A DNA stretch of 64,000 nucleotides from Glaciihabitans sp. (GTDB lineage: Bacteria > Actinomycetota > Actinomycetes > Actinomycetales > Microbacteriaceae), in contig JAODMY010000070.1 in the NCBI GenBank assembly GCA_025465535.1, positions 1-64,000 on the forward strand, written 5' to 3'. Positions within the stretch are counted from its first letter, which is position 1; each line of letters begins with the position of its first letter. Shown here one piece after another: positions 9,249-17,649 of the stretch. The notes beneath the pieces were generated by a model. The model saw nothing but the letters and a program-made list of their open reading frames with translations. It searched no databases and was not told the DNA's origin. The position numbers and the translations under genes were made by a program.

Positions 9249-10025
9249 CTAGTTGCTGAGGAAACCCAGCGCCGCATCCCGGAAGTGTTTCGACGTCGGG
9301 GCATTGAAGTGGTTGCGCCCCGGGATCTCGAAGAACGTCCCGTGCGGCGCCGCGGTCGCGAGAGACCGTGACGCTTCGATGATGCGATCTTCACTGCCGG
9401 TCGCGAACAGTATCGGCTGCGAGGGTGGGTTCGCGGGATCGGGCTGGACGCCGCCGCGCATCCCCTCGACCAGCGCGATGAGCGCGTGCAGGTCGTTGTT
9501 CGGGATGCCGCCGGCCATGCTCAGATACGCCTGCGTCAGGCGATCCTCGACCTCGATCCCGTCCGCAAGGAACGCGCGTGCCTGGTCAATCCGAAACCGC
9601 GTGAGCGGATCGCCGTCGGGAATTCCGCCAAGGACGGCGCGCGTGATCCGATCCGGCAGGTCGAGCGCGGCCTGCCAGCCGACTCGCGCACCGAGCGAGT
9701 AGCCGGCGAATTGCGTGTCGTCGATCATGTACGTGTCCGTGACGGCGAGAAGGTCATCGATCAGCAGCGCCATCGTGTAACTGGCCGGGTCGTGCGGCTT
9801 GTCGCTTGCGCCGTGTCCACGCTGGTCGAGGGCGATCACCCGGAATCCGGCGCGAGTGAGGTCACGCACCCATCCCGTCGCCTGCCAGTTGAGAAGGGCA
9901 CCCGAGGCGAACCCGTGTACCGCGACGACGGTGGGCGCATCCGCCGCGCCCCACTCGTAGGTCGCGATCTTGAGGCCGTCCGCCGACATGACAAATTGTG
10001 GAGTGACCGGTTCAGCGATCTGCAT
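9249..10025 (-). CDS. Alpha/beta fold hydrolase
   Basis: VAVHGFASGALLNWQ, DQRGHGASDKP, AGYSLGARVGW. Confidence 0.9.
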   Translation of the reverse strand: MQIAEPVTPQFVMSADGLKIATYEWGAADAPTVVAVHGFASGALLNWQATGWVRDLTRAGFRVIALDQRGHGASDKPHDPASYTMALLIDDLLAVTDTYMIDDTQFAGYSLGARVGWQAALDLPDRITRAVLGGIPDGDPLTRFRIDQARAFLADGIEVEDRLTQAYLSMAGGIPNNDLHALIALVEGMRGGVQPDPANPPSQPILFATGSEDRIIEASRSLATAAPHGTFFEIPGRNHFNAPTSKHFRDAALGFLSN

Positions 10026-10099
10026 CCCTCTATTCGATCACGTACAAACAACCTCTGTAGTCTTCTGCCTCAGGCACTTCCTGGAAGGATTCCCGCCCC

Positions 10100-10930
10100 T
10101 TGGCATTTTCGAAAAAATGGCCGGTTTTTGCGACGCTGGTTGGCATCCTCGCGGTCGCGTTTGCGGCCAGTGGATGCTCGTCCTCGAGCGTCGCCGATGC
10201 CGCACCGGCGCCAAAGGTCGGATCCTGCTGGACGACGACGTACGGGGCCGCGACCGGATCCTCGGACTGGGAGGGTGCGCCGGCAGTGTCGTGCAGCGCC
10301 GCCCACCAGTCGTACACCTATGCCGTCCGATCCCTGCCGCAAAAGCCGGGTTCATCGATAGTCGGGAGCGACGGCGTGGTTTCGAGCACCATCGTGACCG
10401 CGGCGAGCGACACCTGCCGAACGGCGCGGGATGCGCTGGTTGGCTCAACGACAGGCGCGCCGCTGCTCGTTCCCCTGACCTTCCTTCCGAGCGTCAAGGA
10501 GTGGGACTCCGGGGCGCGCTGGGTGCGCTGTGACCTCGCGGAAATCGCGATCGGGAGTGGCGTCGGCGAGCCGAGGCTGGCGCAATTGCCGACCCGCTTC
10601 TCGACGCTGGTAGCGACCCTGAAGTCCACGCCCAAGAGATTCGCGCTGTGCGAGGACGACCCGGCGAACAACGGTCCGGATGGCGCACAGACCACCTACG
10701 CGGACTGCACCGGCGGCGCCGATTGGACGATGGTGACTTCGCTCACCATGGCGGGAGCCAAGGGCGCTCCCTATCCGGGACTCGCGGCGCTCAAGAAGAT
10801 CGGTGCGACCAGGTGCGCAGTAGTGGTGAGGGCCACGCCGGGGCACGAGGCGTTCGCCGAGCCGCCCACGCAGACGCTGTGGACGAGCATCGACGATCGT
10901 GAGCTCGACTGCTGGATCAACAACAACTGA
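10100..10930 (+). CDS. Septum-formation-like secreted lipoprotein
   Basis: TTG start; signal peptide with lipobox FAASGCSSSS; VGSCWTTTYG..VSCSAAHQSYTYAV resembles septum formation domain. Confidence 0.65.
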   Translation: MAFSKKWPVFATLVGILAVAFAASGCSSSSVADAAPAPKVGSCWTTTYGAATGSSDWEGAPAVSCSAAHQSYTYAVRSLPQKPGSSIVGSDGVVSSTIVTAASDTCRTARDALVGSTTGAPLLVPLTFLPSVKEWDSGARWVRCDLAEIAIGSGVGEPRLAQLPTRFSTLVATLKSTPKRFALCEDDPANNGPDGAQTTYADCTGGADWTMVTSLTMAGAKGAPYPGLAALKKIGATRCAVVVRATPGHEAFAEPPTQTLWTSIDDRELDCWINNN

Positions 10931-10960
10931 CCTGTGGGGGTAAGCAGGCGAGCGCCCGGC

Positions 10961-11611
10961 CTACTGAATGGTGAGCGTCGGCGTCATCGCCTCGAGATCG
11001 GCGCTAAGCCCGACGTCGATCAACCGCACCTCGCCGGTGAAGGCCGAGGCCGGCGCGAGGAACAGCCCGGCCTTGTAGCCTCCGAACGTCACGGTGAGGT
11101 CCGCGCTCAGCACGGTCGGGTCGGGAACGCTTCCGTCATCCGGATTGATGCCGCTCGGGATGTCGACCGCGACGATCTTCGCCTGCGAAGCGGATCGTTG
11201 GATGGCCGCGACCACCTCGCGTGAAGTGCCCCGCAGCGCCGGGCTGGCGTTGGCGCCTATGCCGAGGATGCCGTCCACGATGACGTCGACAGACTCCGCG
11301 AGGCGAGCCGCGAGAGCGGGCGACCGCAGCTGTGCCCCTGCGGCGAGGGCGGCGTCGAGCGCGGGCTGGTTCGGGTGATCCGAGGTCGGGACGAGGGCGA
11401 CATCCAGTCCGCTGCCTGCCAGCTCTGCTCCCGCCCAAAGGGTGTCCGCTCCGTTGTTTCCTGACCCGACGAGCAGCAGGATGCGGTGGCCCCCGAGCCC
11501 GCGGATTTCGGCCGCAAGACCGGCCGCGGCCCGCGTCATCAGCGGCTCGCCGCCCGCGAGATGAGGTGCTTCTGCCGCCCGGATCTGCGCGGCCGAGTAT
11601 GCCTTGATCAC
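10961..11611 (-). CDS. nnrE: NAD(P)H-hydrate epimerase
   Basis: GTG start; YSAAQIRAAE, LLVGSGNNGADTLWAG, VAVDIPSGINPDDG motifs of YjeF_N domain. Confidence 0.88.
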   Translation of the reverse strand: MIKAYSAAQIRAAEAPHLAGGEPLMTRAAAGLAAEIRGLGGHRILLLVGSGNNGADTLWAGAELAGSGLDVALVPTSDHPNQPALDAALAAGAQLRSPALAARLAESVDVIVDGILGIGANASPALRGTSREVVAAIQRSASQAKIVAVDIPSGINPDDGSVPDPTVLSADLTVTFGGYKAGLFLAPASAFTGEVRLIDVGLSADLEAMTPTLTIQ

Positions 11612-11657
11612 CTTCCGACTATGGCACGTCGAGCACCCGCGGGTGTTCAATGTCAGG

Positions 11658-12416
11658 ATGACCGAGACGACGAAGTCCGCAGACGGCACAACCATCGCGT
11701 TCGACCGGGCGGGATCCGGCCCCGCGCTGGTGGTCACCGGTGGGGCACTGAGCACGCGGCAGGGCGCTGCGGAGTTCGTGCCGCTGTTGACCGACCGCTA
11801 CACCGTCGTCAGCTGGGATCGCCGCGGCCGTGGCGACAGCGGCGACACGTTGCCGTGGTCGATCGAGCGCGAGGCGGAAGACCTGGGCGCCGTGATCGAG
11901 GCCGTCGGCGGATCCGCGTACGCGTACGGGCACTCTTCCGGCGCGATCGTCTCGCTCGAGGCCGCGGCGCGGGGCGCGAACATCCTGAAGCTCGCCGTCT
12001 ACGAGCCGCCGTATGTTCCCGAGCTCGATGGACCGAATCCGATGGACGACGTGCAGCCCAGCCTCGACGCCGGCGACCCGGAATCCGCCGTCAAAGCGTT
12101 TCTCCGCGGAACAGGGATGTCGGATCCCGAGGCACTCACGCACGCCCCGTTCTGGCCGGCAATGGTCGCGCTCGCGCACACCCTTCCCTACGACCTCGGG
12201 CTCGCCGGCGACGGAACCATTCCGGTCGCGCGATTCGGCAGGATCACGGTTCCGACGCTCGCGATGGATGGCGGCATCAGCCCCAACTGGGCGGCCGCGG
12301 CATCCATGGCACTCGGCGACGCCATTCCGAACGCGCGGCGCCTAACGGTCGAAGGACAGAGCCACGCTGTCGCGCTCGATGTGCTCGTTCCGATCCTGCG
12401 GGAGTTCTTCGCCTGA
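11658..12416 (+). CDS. Alpha/beta hydrolase
   Basis: SWDRRGRGDSGDT, AYGHSSGAIVSLEAA. Confidence 0.9.
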   Translation: MTETTKSADGTTIAFDRAGSGPALVVTGGALSTRQGAAEFVPLLTDRYTVVSWDRRGRGDSGDTLPWSIEREAEDLGAVIEAVGGSAYAYGHSSGAIVSLEAAARGANILKLAVYEPPYVPELDGPNPMDDVQPSLDAGDPESAVKAFLRGTGMSDPEALTHAPFWPAMVALAHTLPYDLGLAGDGTIPVARFGRITVPTLAMDGGISPNWAAAASMALGDAIPNARRLTVEGQSHAVALDVLVPILREFFA

Positions 12417-12467
12417 ACCTTCAGAAGCGCTAGTCTCGTCAGCTCATGCTCGGCGGAGGTTAACGAC

Positions 12468-12499
12468 GGATGCCGCGACGATTTCTCGTCGCGGCATCC
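12468..12499. terminator. Perfect 14-bp stem hairpin between convergent genes
   Basis: ggatgccgcgacga tttc tcgtcgcggcatcc. Confidence 0.65.
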
Positions 12500-12520
12500 C
12501 GATCCCCAGGGTGGTGGGAA

Positions 12521-12925
12521 CTACGCTGCTGGCTTGACCGAGGCCTTCGCCGTGGCCTTCCTTGGCGCTGCGCCCGCGGACGTGGCCTTCTGTGCGGTCG
12601 CGATCTGGATCTTCCGCGGCATAGCCTTCTCGGCCACCGGGATGGTCACGCTCAGGACGCCCGCGTCGTAGGTGGCACTGATGTTCTCGCGGTCAACGCC
12701 CTCACCGAGGGTGAGGCGGCGCAGGAACGATCCACTGCGGTTCTCGCGAGCGAGCCAGCGTGCGCCCTCGACGCTCGGCGCGGTGCGCTCGGCGCGGATG
12801 GTCAGAAGCTGGCCGTCGACATCGAGATCAACCGATCCCGGGTCGATTCCGGGCAGGTCGGCGGTCAGTGTGTAGTGATCGCCGTCGCGGTAGAGATCGA
12901 TCGGCATCTTGAAAAGTACTGCCAT
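12521..12925 (-). CDS. Hsp20/alpha-crystallin small heat shock protein
   Basis: MPIDLYRDGDHYTLTADLPGIDPGSVDLDVDGQLLTIRAERT..GVLSVTIPVAEKAMPRKI. Confidence 0.93.
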   Translation of the reverse strand: MAVLFKMPIDLYRDGDHYTLTADLPGIDPGSVDLDVDGQLLTIRAERTAPSVEGARWLARENRSGSFLRRLTLGEGVDRENISATYDAGVLSVTIPVAEKAMPRKIQIATAQKATSAGAAPRKATAKASVKPAA

Positions 12926-12976
12926 TGTGCTCAACTCCTCCTCGTCGAACCTCGGCTCGACAATGTGATTCTCAAA

Positions 12977-12997
12977 GTTGAGTCGTACCGGCTCAAC
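12977..12997 (-). promoter_or_regulatory. HAIR-like (HspR operator-like) inverted repeat
   Basis: minus strand GTTGAGC-N7-ACTCAAC; HAIR consensus CTTGAGT-N7-ACTCAAG. Confidence 0.55.
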
Positions 12998-13007
12998 GTT
13001 GATAAAT

Positions 13008-13034
13008 CTAGCACTCGGGGGTGGAGAGTGCTAA
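13008..13034 (-). promoter_or_regulatory. CIRCE element (HrcA operator)
   Basis: CTAGCACTC-N9-GAGTGCTAA, one base off the TTAGCACTC-N9-GAGTGCTAA consensus. Confidence 0.9.
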
Positions 13035-13133
13035 CAAATACGGCCCGGTTCTCGCAGGGCGAACAGGTGCACCGTGGCGGGCGGCACACGGGGCCGTCCG
13101 CGGACTCACGGCGGCGCTCACGCAGTCACTTAC

Positions 13134-13191
13134 GGGGTCAATGCGGTCAATCGGGGCGTCCGCGGATGCCCCGATTGACCGCATTGACCCC
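13134..13191. repeat. Perfect 24-bp inverted repeat, 10-nt loop
   Basis: ggggtcaatgcggtcaatcggggc gtccgcggat gccccgattgaccgcattgacccc. Confidence 0.92.
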
Positions 13192-13319
13192 GATTGACAT
13201 TGCCGCTGGCGACGTGGGCACGGGAGCGCTGGCGACGTGGGGCGTGCGATCACGGGAGTGCGTGCGGTGAGGGCGGCGGGCTGTACGGCGCGGTCGGGGG
13301 TGCGCGGGATACTGGGCGC

Positions 13320-14453
13320 ATGGCGATCGATGTGTCCCCGAGGGAGGTGCTTCGCCTGCGGCTTCGCACCCAGCGCATCGAGGGGGCGGCAAGCACGACC
13401 GCGGCCAGCACGACCGCAGCCAGCACAGCCACCGCCAGCGCGGCCACCGCCAGCGCGACCGTCGCCGACACAGTGCGGCACCTCCTCGCGACCCAGGCCC
13501 AGGACTTCGCGCAGTCCCTGTGGGCGGTGGGGCTCCGAACGCCCGGCGCTACCCGCAGTGACGTATTGGCCGCGCTCGAGTCGGGCGAGGTCGTTCGCAC
13601 TCTTCCCATGCGCGGGACCCTTCACCTGGTCCCGGCCGAAGACCTGCGTTGGATGCTGGGGCTGACTTCGGCGCGGATGCTGCGGGCCGCATCCACGCGC
13701 TTTCGTGATCTGGGCCTCGACCAGGCGACGCTCGACAGTGCGGAAAAGCTCGTGGCACGCGAGCTCGCAGGCGGGGGATCGGCCACCCGCGACGAGTTCA
13801 TGAAACTGCTCGAGCGCCACGGAATCTCGGCCGAGGGCCAGCGCGGCTACCACGTGATCTTCTTCCTCTGCCAACGGCAGCTGATCTGCTGGGGGCCACC
13901 GCGCGGAACGCAACAGGCGCTGGTTCTTGTGGACGAGTGGATCTCGAAGTCCCGGGAACCCGATCGGGACGAATCCCTTCGCGAGTTTGCGCTGCGCTAC
14001 TTCGCGGGGCACGGCCCCGCGACGGTTCGCGATCTCGCCTGGTGGACCAAGCTGACACTCGCGGATGCCCGGGCGGCGACCGCTGCAGCGTCGGGCGAAC
14101 TGACCGAGCTGACGCTGGACGGGGTGAGCTATTGGATCGCGACGAGCGAGCTGGATGCCGCGGCATCCGGGAGCACGGCCGCCGTGCACGCCCTGCCCGG
14201 TTTCGACGAGTACCTGCTCGGCTACCAGGACCGGTCGTTGGCGCTGGCGGAAGAGAACTCGAGCCGAATCGTGCCGGGAAAGAACGGGATCTTCCTTCCC
14301 CTCATCGTGGCGAGGGGCGAGGTGATCGGAACGTGGCGGCGAGCACAGAAGGGCACGACGATCGTGCCAGAGCACTTTGCCGCGGCAACCAAGGCCCAGC
14401 ACGCCGGCTTCGAGCGCGCAGCGAAGGCCTACGCGAAGTTCATCGCGGGCTAG
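13320..14453 (+). CDS. Winged helix DNA-binding domain protein (HTH_42/AlkZ-like)
   Basis: VADTVRHLLATQAQDFAQSLWAVGLRTPG, LPMRGTLHLVPAEDLRWML, LPGFDEYLLGYQDR typical of the family. Confidence 0.9.
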   Translation: MAIDVSPREVLRLRLRTQRIEGAASTTAASTTAASTATASAATASATVADTVRHLLATQAQDFAQSLWAVGLRTPGATRSDVLAALESGEVVRTLPMRGTLHLVPAEDLRWMLGLTSARMLRAASTRFRDLGLDQATLDSAEKLVARELAGGGSATRDEFMKLLERHGISAEGQRGYHVIFFLCQRQLICWGPPRGTQQALVLVDEWISKSREPDRDESLREFALRYFAGHGPATVRDLAWWTKLTLADARAATAAASGELTELTLDGVSYWIATSELDAAASGSTAAVHALPGFDEYLLGYQDRSLALAEENSSRIVPGKNGIFLPLIVARGEVIGTWRRAQKGTTIVPEHFAAATKAQHAGFERAAKAYAKFIAG

Positions 14454-14872
14454 CTCGGCGGCCAGACTCCGATGATGACGGCCATGACCACGATGGTGAC
14501 CAGTTCGTGGGCGAGGTTCAGGATGGTGAGCCCGCTCGGGCGCTGGTCGAACGCGTCGTGGGTGACGAAACGCGCGGCGGTGAATCCGGCCCAGAGCAGG
14601 ATGCCTGTGACGATCGCGTTCACCAGGAAGCTTCCGCCGTAGAAGCTCTGCGCGATGAACACGGCGCCGGCCAGGACCCAGGCCGTAATGAAACTGACGA
14701 TCACGGTGGTGATGATCGGCCCGACGGCATCGCTGGCCCTACCGGACGGCGTCACCTTCGCGGCGCGCATCCAGTAGTTGCCAAAGACTTTTGGGGTGTA
14801 CCAAATGGATCCGACGACCATCGTCGACAGTGTTGCTACGACCACGGCCCAATAGTTGATGTTCGGGATCAT
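14450..14872 (-). CDS. DUF1761 membrane protein
   Basis: INYWAVVVATLSTMVVGSIWYTPKVFGNYWM hallmark. Confidence 0.88.
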   Translation of the reverse strand: MIPNINYWAVVVATLSTMVVGSIWYTPKVFGNYWMRAAKVTPSGRASDAVGPIITTVIVSFITAWVLAGAVFIAQSFYGGSFLVNAIVTGILLWAGFTAARFVTHDAFDQRPSGLTILNLAHELVTIVVMAVIIGVWPPS

Positions 14873-14892
14873 GCTCGAAGCATAGTGATCAC

Positions 14893-15219
14893 TCAGCTAA
14901 TAGCGGAGAAATCCGTAGGTGTCATGAAAATCGAGTCGACGCGGGCAACGAGCGGGCCGTCGACCTCGGACGCCGCCTTTGCCGAGATCCAGATCGGGTC
15001 GGCCTGCATTGCCGCCCAGTTCTCTTTCGGGTCGCCGGAGTGGCGCAGCACGTAGAGCAGCGTGTTCGGGATCTCGGACTGGATCCAGTAGCCGACGCTC
15101 TCCATCTGGTGACTCGCGAAGATCGCGAGCGTGTGATCGCGGAAGCGAGTCAGGAGCGCGTCGAGTTTGCCCTCGTTCGCGGTGTAGGTACGGAGTTCGA
15201 AGTTTGCGCTATCAGCCAT
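14893..15219 (-). CDS. NIPSNAP family protein
   Basis: FELRTYTANEGKLDALLTRFRDHTLAIFASHQMESVGYW. Confidence 0.9.
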   Translation of the reverse strand: MADSANFELRTYTANEGKLDALLTRFRDHTLAIFASHQMESVGYWIQSEIPNTLLYVLRHSGDPKENWAAMQADPIWISAKAASEVDGPLVARVDSIFMTPTDFSAIS

Positions 15220-15233
15220 GTGTCAATGATGGC

Positions 15234-16187
15234 TTACTGCATGCCGGGCAAGATGTGAGCCCAGACAAGATCGAGTTCAGCTCGCATGTCGGTGAGCTCA
15301 GCCGTCAGGACGACCACCGCATCCTGCTCCGGCATCACGATGCAGAACTGCCCGTCCTTGCCGTCGCCGCGGAACGCGCCGAACCTGCACTGCCAGAACT
15401 GGAAGCCGTAGCCCTGGATCCAGTCGGGCTGGTCCGATGAGCCCTCGTTCGAGACCTGCCGGGAGGTTGCCTGGCTGACCCAGTCGGCCGGCACAAGCTG
15501 CGCGCCCTCCCACTGCCCGTGCTGAAGGTAGAGCTGACCGAACCTGGCGACGTCCTCGGTGCGGATCGAGAGTCCCCACGCACCGACGGTGATTCCCTGG
15601 GGCGACTGCTCCCAGGTGGGTCCGGTGATCCCGAGGGGCTCGAAAATGCGCGGCGTCAGGTAGTCGAGCACGGTCTCGCCGGTGAGCCGCTGCACGATCG
15701 CGGACAGCAGGTAGGTGGCGCCGCTGTTGTAGACGAAGCGGGATCCCGGCTCGAACTCGAGAGGCTGTGCGAGTGCGTGGCGGGCCCAATTGGTGTCGGC
15801 GCCACGGTCACTGTCGGGAAGGGATTCCGACGCGTGGCCGCTGGTCATGGTGAGGAGGTGTCGCACCGAGAGCGCAGCGAGGTTCGCGTCGATTTCGGCG
15901 GGGACATCCTCGGGCAGCAGATCGACGATCCTGTCGTCGAGGCTCAGCAACCCATCCGAAATCACGAGCCCGACGGCGGTACTCGTAAAGCTCTTGCTGA
16001 GCGACCACATGACGTGCGGGATGTCCGGACCGCCCGGAGTCCACCACTGTTCGCCCACGACCTTGCCGTGTCGCAGGACCATCATGCTGTGCACGCTGTC
16101 GAGCCCGCCGAGGGCTGTGGCGAAATCGCTGATTGCCGACGCTGAGACGTTCTGGGACTCTGGGGTGCTGCGGGGAAGTGAGCTCAC
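15234..16187 (-). CDS. Serine hydrolase, beta-lactamase class C-like
   Basis: VMWSLSKSFTSTAVG (SxxK), RFVYNSGATYLLS (YxN-like); GTG start at 16187 likely. Confidence 0.88.
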   Translation of the reverse strand: MSSLPRSTPESQNVSASAISDFATALGGLDSVHSMMVLRHGKVVGEQWWTPGGPDIPHVMWSLSKSFTSTAVGLVISDGLLSLDDRIVDLLPEDVPAEIDANLAALSVRHLLTMTSGHASESLPDSDRGADTNWARHALAQPLEFEPGSRFVYNSGATYLLSAIVQRLTGETVLDYLTPRIFEPLGITGPTWEQSPQGITVGAWGLSIRTEDVARFGQLYLQHGQWEGAQLVPADWVSQATSRQVSNEGSSDQPDWIQGYGFQFWQCRFGAFRGDGKDGQFCIVMPEQDAVVVLTAELTDMRAELDLVWAHILPGMQ

Positions 16188-16237
16188 GATGACAGCGTAT
16201 CGGGCGAACGTGGAGGCGGCCGGCGTAGCGTAGAAGC

Positions 16238-17077
16238 ATGACATCTGTGCCCAACATCACCCTGAACAATGGCGTGGAGATCCCCCAGCTCGGCTTTGGA
16301 GTCTTCCAGATCGAGCCGGCGGAGACCGAGAAGGCGACCCTGGATGCCCTCGAGGTCGGCTACCGCCACATCGACACCGCCGAGATGTACGGCAACGAAA
16401 AGGAGGTCGGTCTCGCGGTGCGGGGCTCCGGCCTCAAGCGTGAAGACATCTTCGTCACGAGCAAGCTCAACAACGGTTTCCACGCGCACGACGCCGCGCT
16501 GAAGGCGTTCGACGGAACCCTTGAGGCGCTCGGGTTCGACTATCTCGACCTGTTCCTGATCCACTGGCCCCTTCCCGCCGTCGGCGACTTCGTCGAGACG
16601 TGGAAGGCGCTGGAGGAGATCCACAAGACCGGACGCGTTCGGGCGATTGGCGTCTCGAATTTCCAGCCAGATCACATCCGTCGACTGCTCGACCAGACCG
16701 ACACAGTGCCCGCGGTCAACCAGATCGAGGCGCACCCGTACCTGACCCAGGATGACGTGCGGGCCTTCGACTTCGACAACGACATCGCGACCGAGGCGTG
16801 GTCACCGATCGCGCAGGGCAAGGTGCTCGGCGACCCGGTCATCCAGAACATCGCCGATCGCGTCGGCAAGACCACGGCCCAGGTCACCCTGCGCTGGCAC
16901 ATCCAGCGCGGCGACATCGTGTTCCCGAAGTCGGTCACTCACAGTCGCGTCGTCGAGAACTTCGAGATCTTCGACTTCGAGCTGACCAAGGATGACCTTG
17001 TCGCGATCACGGCTCTCAACAAGAACGAGCGCACGGGCCCCGACCCTGACGAGTTCAACTGGATCCCCGAGAACTAA
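16238..17077 (+). CDS. Aldo/keto reductase (2,5-diketo-D-gluconate reductase-like)
   Basis: VEIPQLGFGVFQIEP, GYRHIDTAEMYGNEKEVG, DLFLIHWP. Confidence 0.92.
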   Translation: MTSVPNITLNNGVEIPQLGFGVFQIEPAETEKATLDALEVGYRHIDTAEMYGNEKEVGLAVRGSGLKREDIFVTSKLNNGFHAHDAALKAFDGTLEALGFDYLDLFLIHWPLPAVGDFVETWKALEEIHKTGRVRAIGVSNFQPDHIRRLLDQTDTVPAVNQIEAHPYLTQDDVRAFDFDNDIATEAWSPIAQGKVLGDPVIQNIADRVGKTTAQVTLRWHIQRGDIVFPKSVTHSRVVENFEIFDFELTKDDLVAITALNKNERTGPDPDEFNWIPEN

Positions 17078-17559
17078 CTCGGTTCCGTACCCGGTCCCGG
17101 CGCCTGTCTTTCCAGGGCGCCGAGGATCGGGAGTTGTCCCTTCACCAGCTTGATCCTGGCCTCCTCAAGCGGGAACCAGCGAGCGTCGTCGATCTCGGGG
17201 AACTCCTGCTGGCGGCCGGAGTGCGGCGGCCACTCGAGCACGAACGTGTTGCTCCGCACCTCGGTTACCTCGAGGTCGGACTCGGCGGCAAACGCGACGA
17301 TGATCTTTCCCGACGACTGCCTGAACTCGCCAAGCCGCACATAGTCGAGCGCGGGAGCGGGTACGCCGATCTCCTCTGCGAACTCGCGCGCCGCGGCCGC
17401 GAGCTCATCCTCTTCGCCCGGGTGCTCGCCCTTCGGGATCGACCAGGCCGCGGCATCCTTCCTCGCCCAGAATGGTCCGCCCATGTGCGCGATGAAGACC
17501 TCGAGGCGGCTGTCGCGCATCCGCCAGAGCAGGATGCCGGAGCTGCGGATCGTCGCCAT
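17074..17559 (-). CDS. NUDIX domain protein
   Basis: SIPKGEHPGEEDELAAAAREFAEEIGV Nudix box; ATG at 17559. Confidence 0.9.
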   Translation of the reverse strand: MATIRSSGILLWRMRDSRLEVFIAHMGGPFWARKDAAAWSIPKGEHPGEEDELAAAAREFAEEIGVPAPALDYVRLGEFRQSSGKIIVAFAAESDLEVTEVRSNTFVLEWPPHSGRQQEFPEIDDARWFPLEEARIKLVKGQLPILGALERQAPGPGTEPS

Positions 17560-17562
17560 GCA

Positions 17563-17643
17563 CCCATCCTCCTCGCGAGGCGCCCCATCGTCCTCGTGAA
17601 AGGCCCATCCTCCTCGGGAAGGGCCCATCCTCCTCGGGAAGGG
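17563..17643. repeat. Four-unit tandem repeat, period 20-21 bp, upstream of NUDIX gene
   Basis: cccatcctcctcgggaaggg-type units starting 17563, 17584, 17604, 17624. Confidence 0.88.
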
Positions 17644-17649
17644 CGAGGG

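Noticed and set aside
13008-14402. 464-aa minus ORF over the winged-helix gene and the intergenic hairpin
   Set aside because: Shadow frame running through repeats; the + strand gene has strong family motifs.
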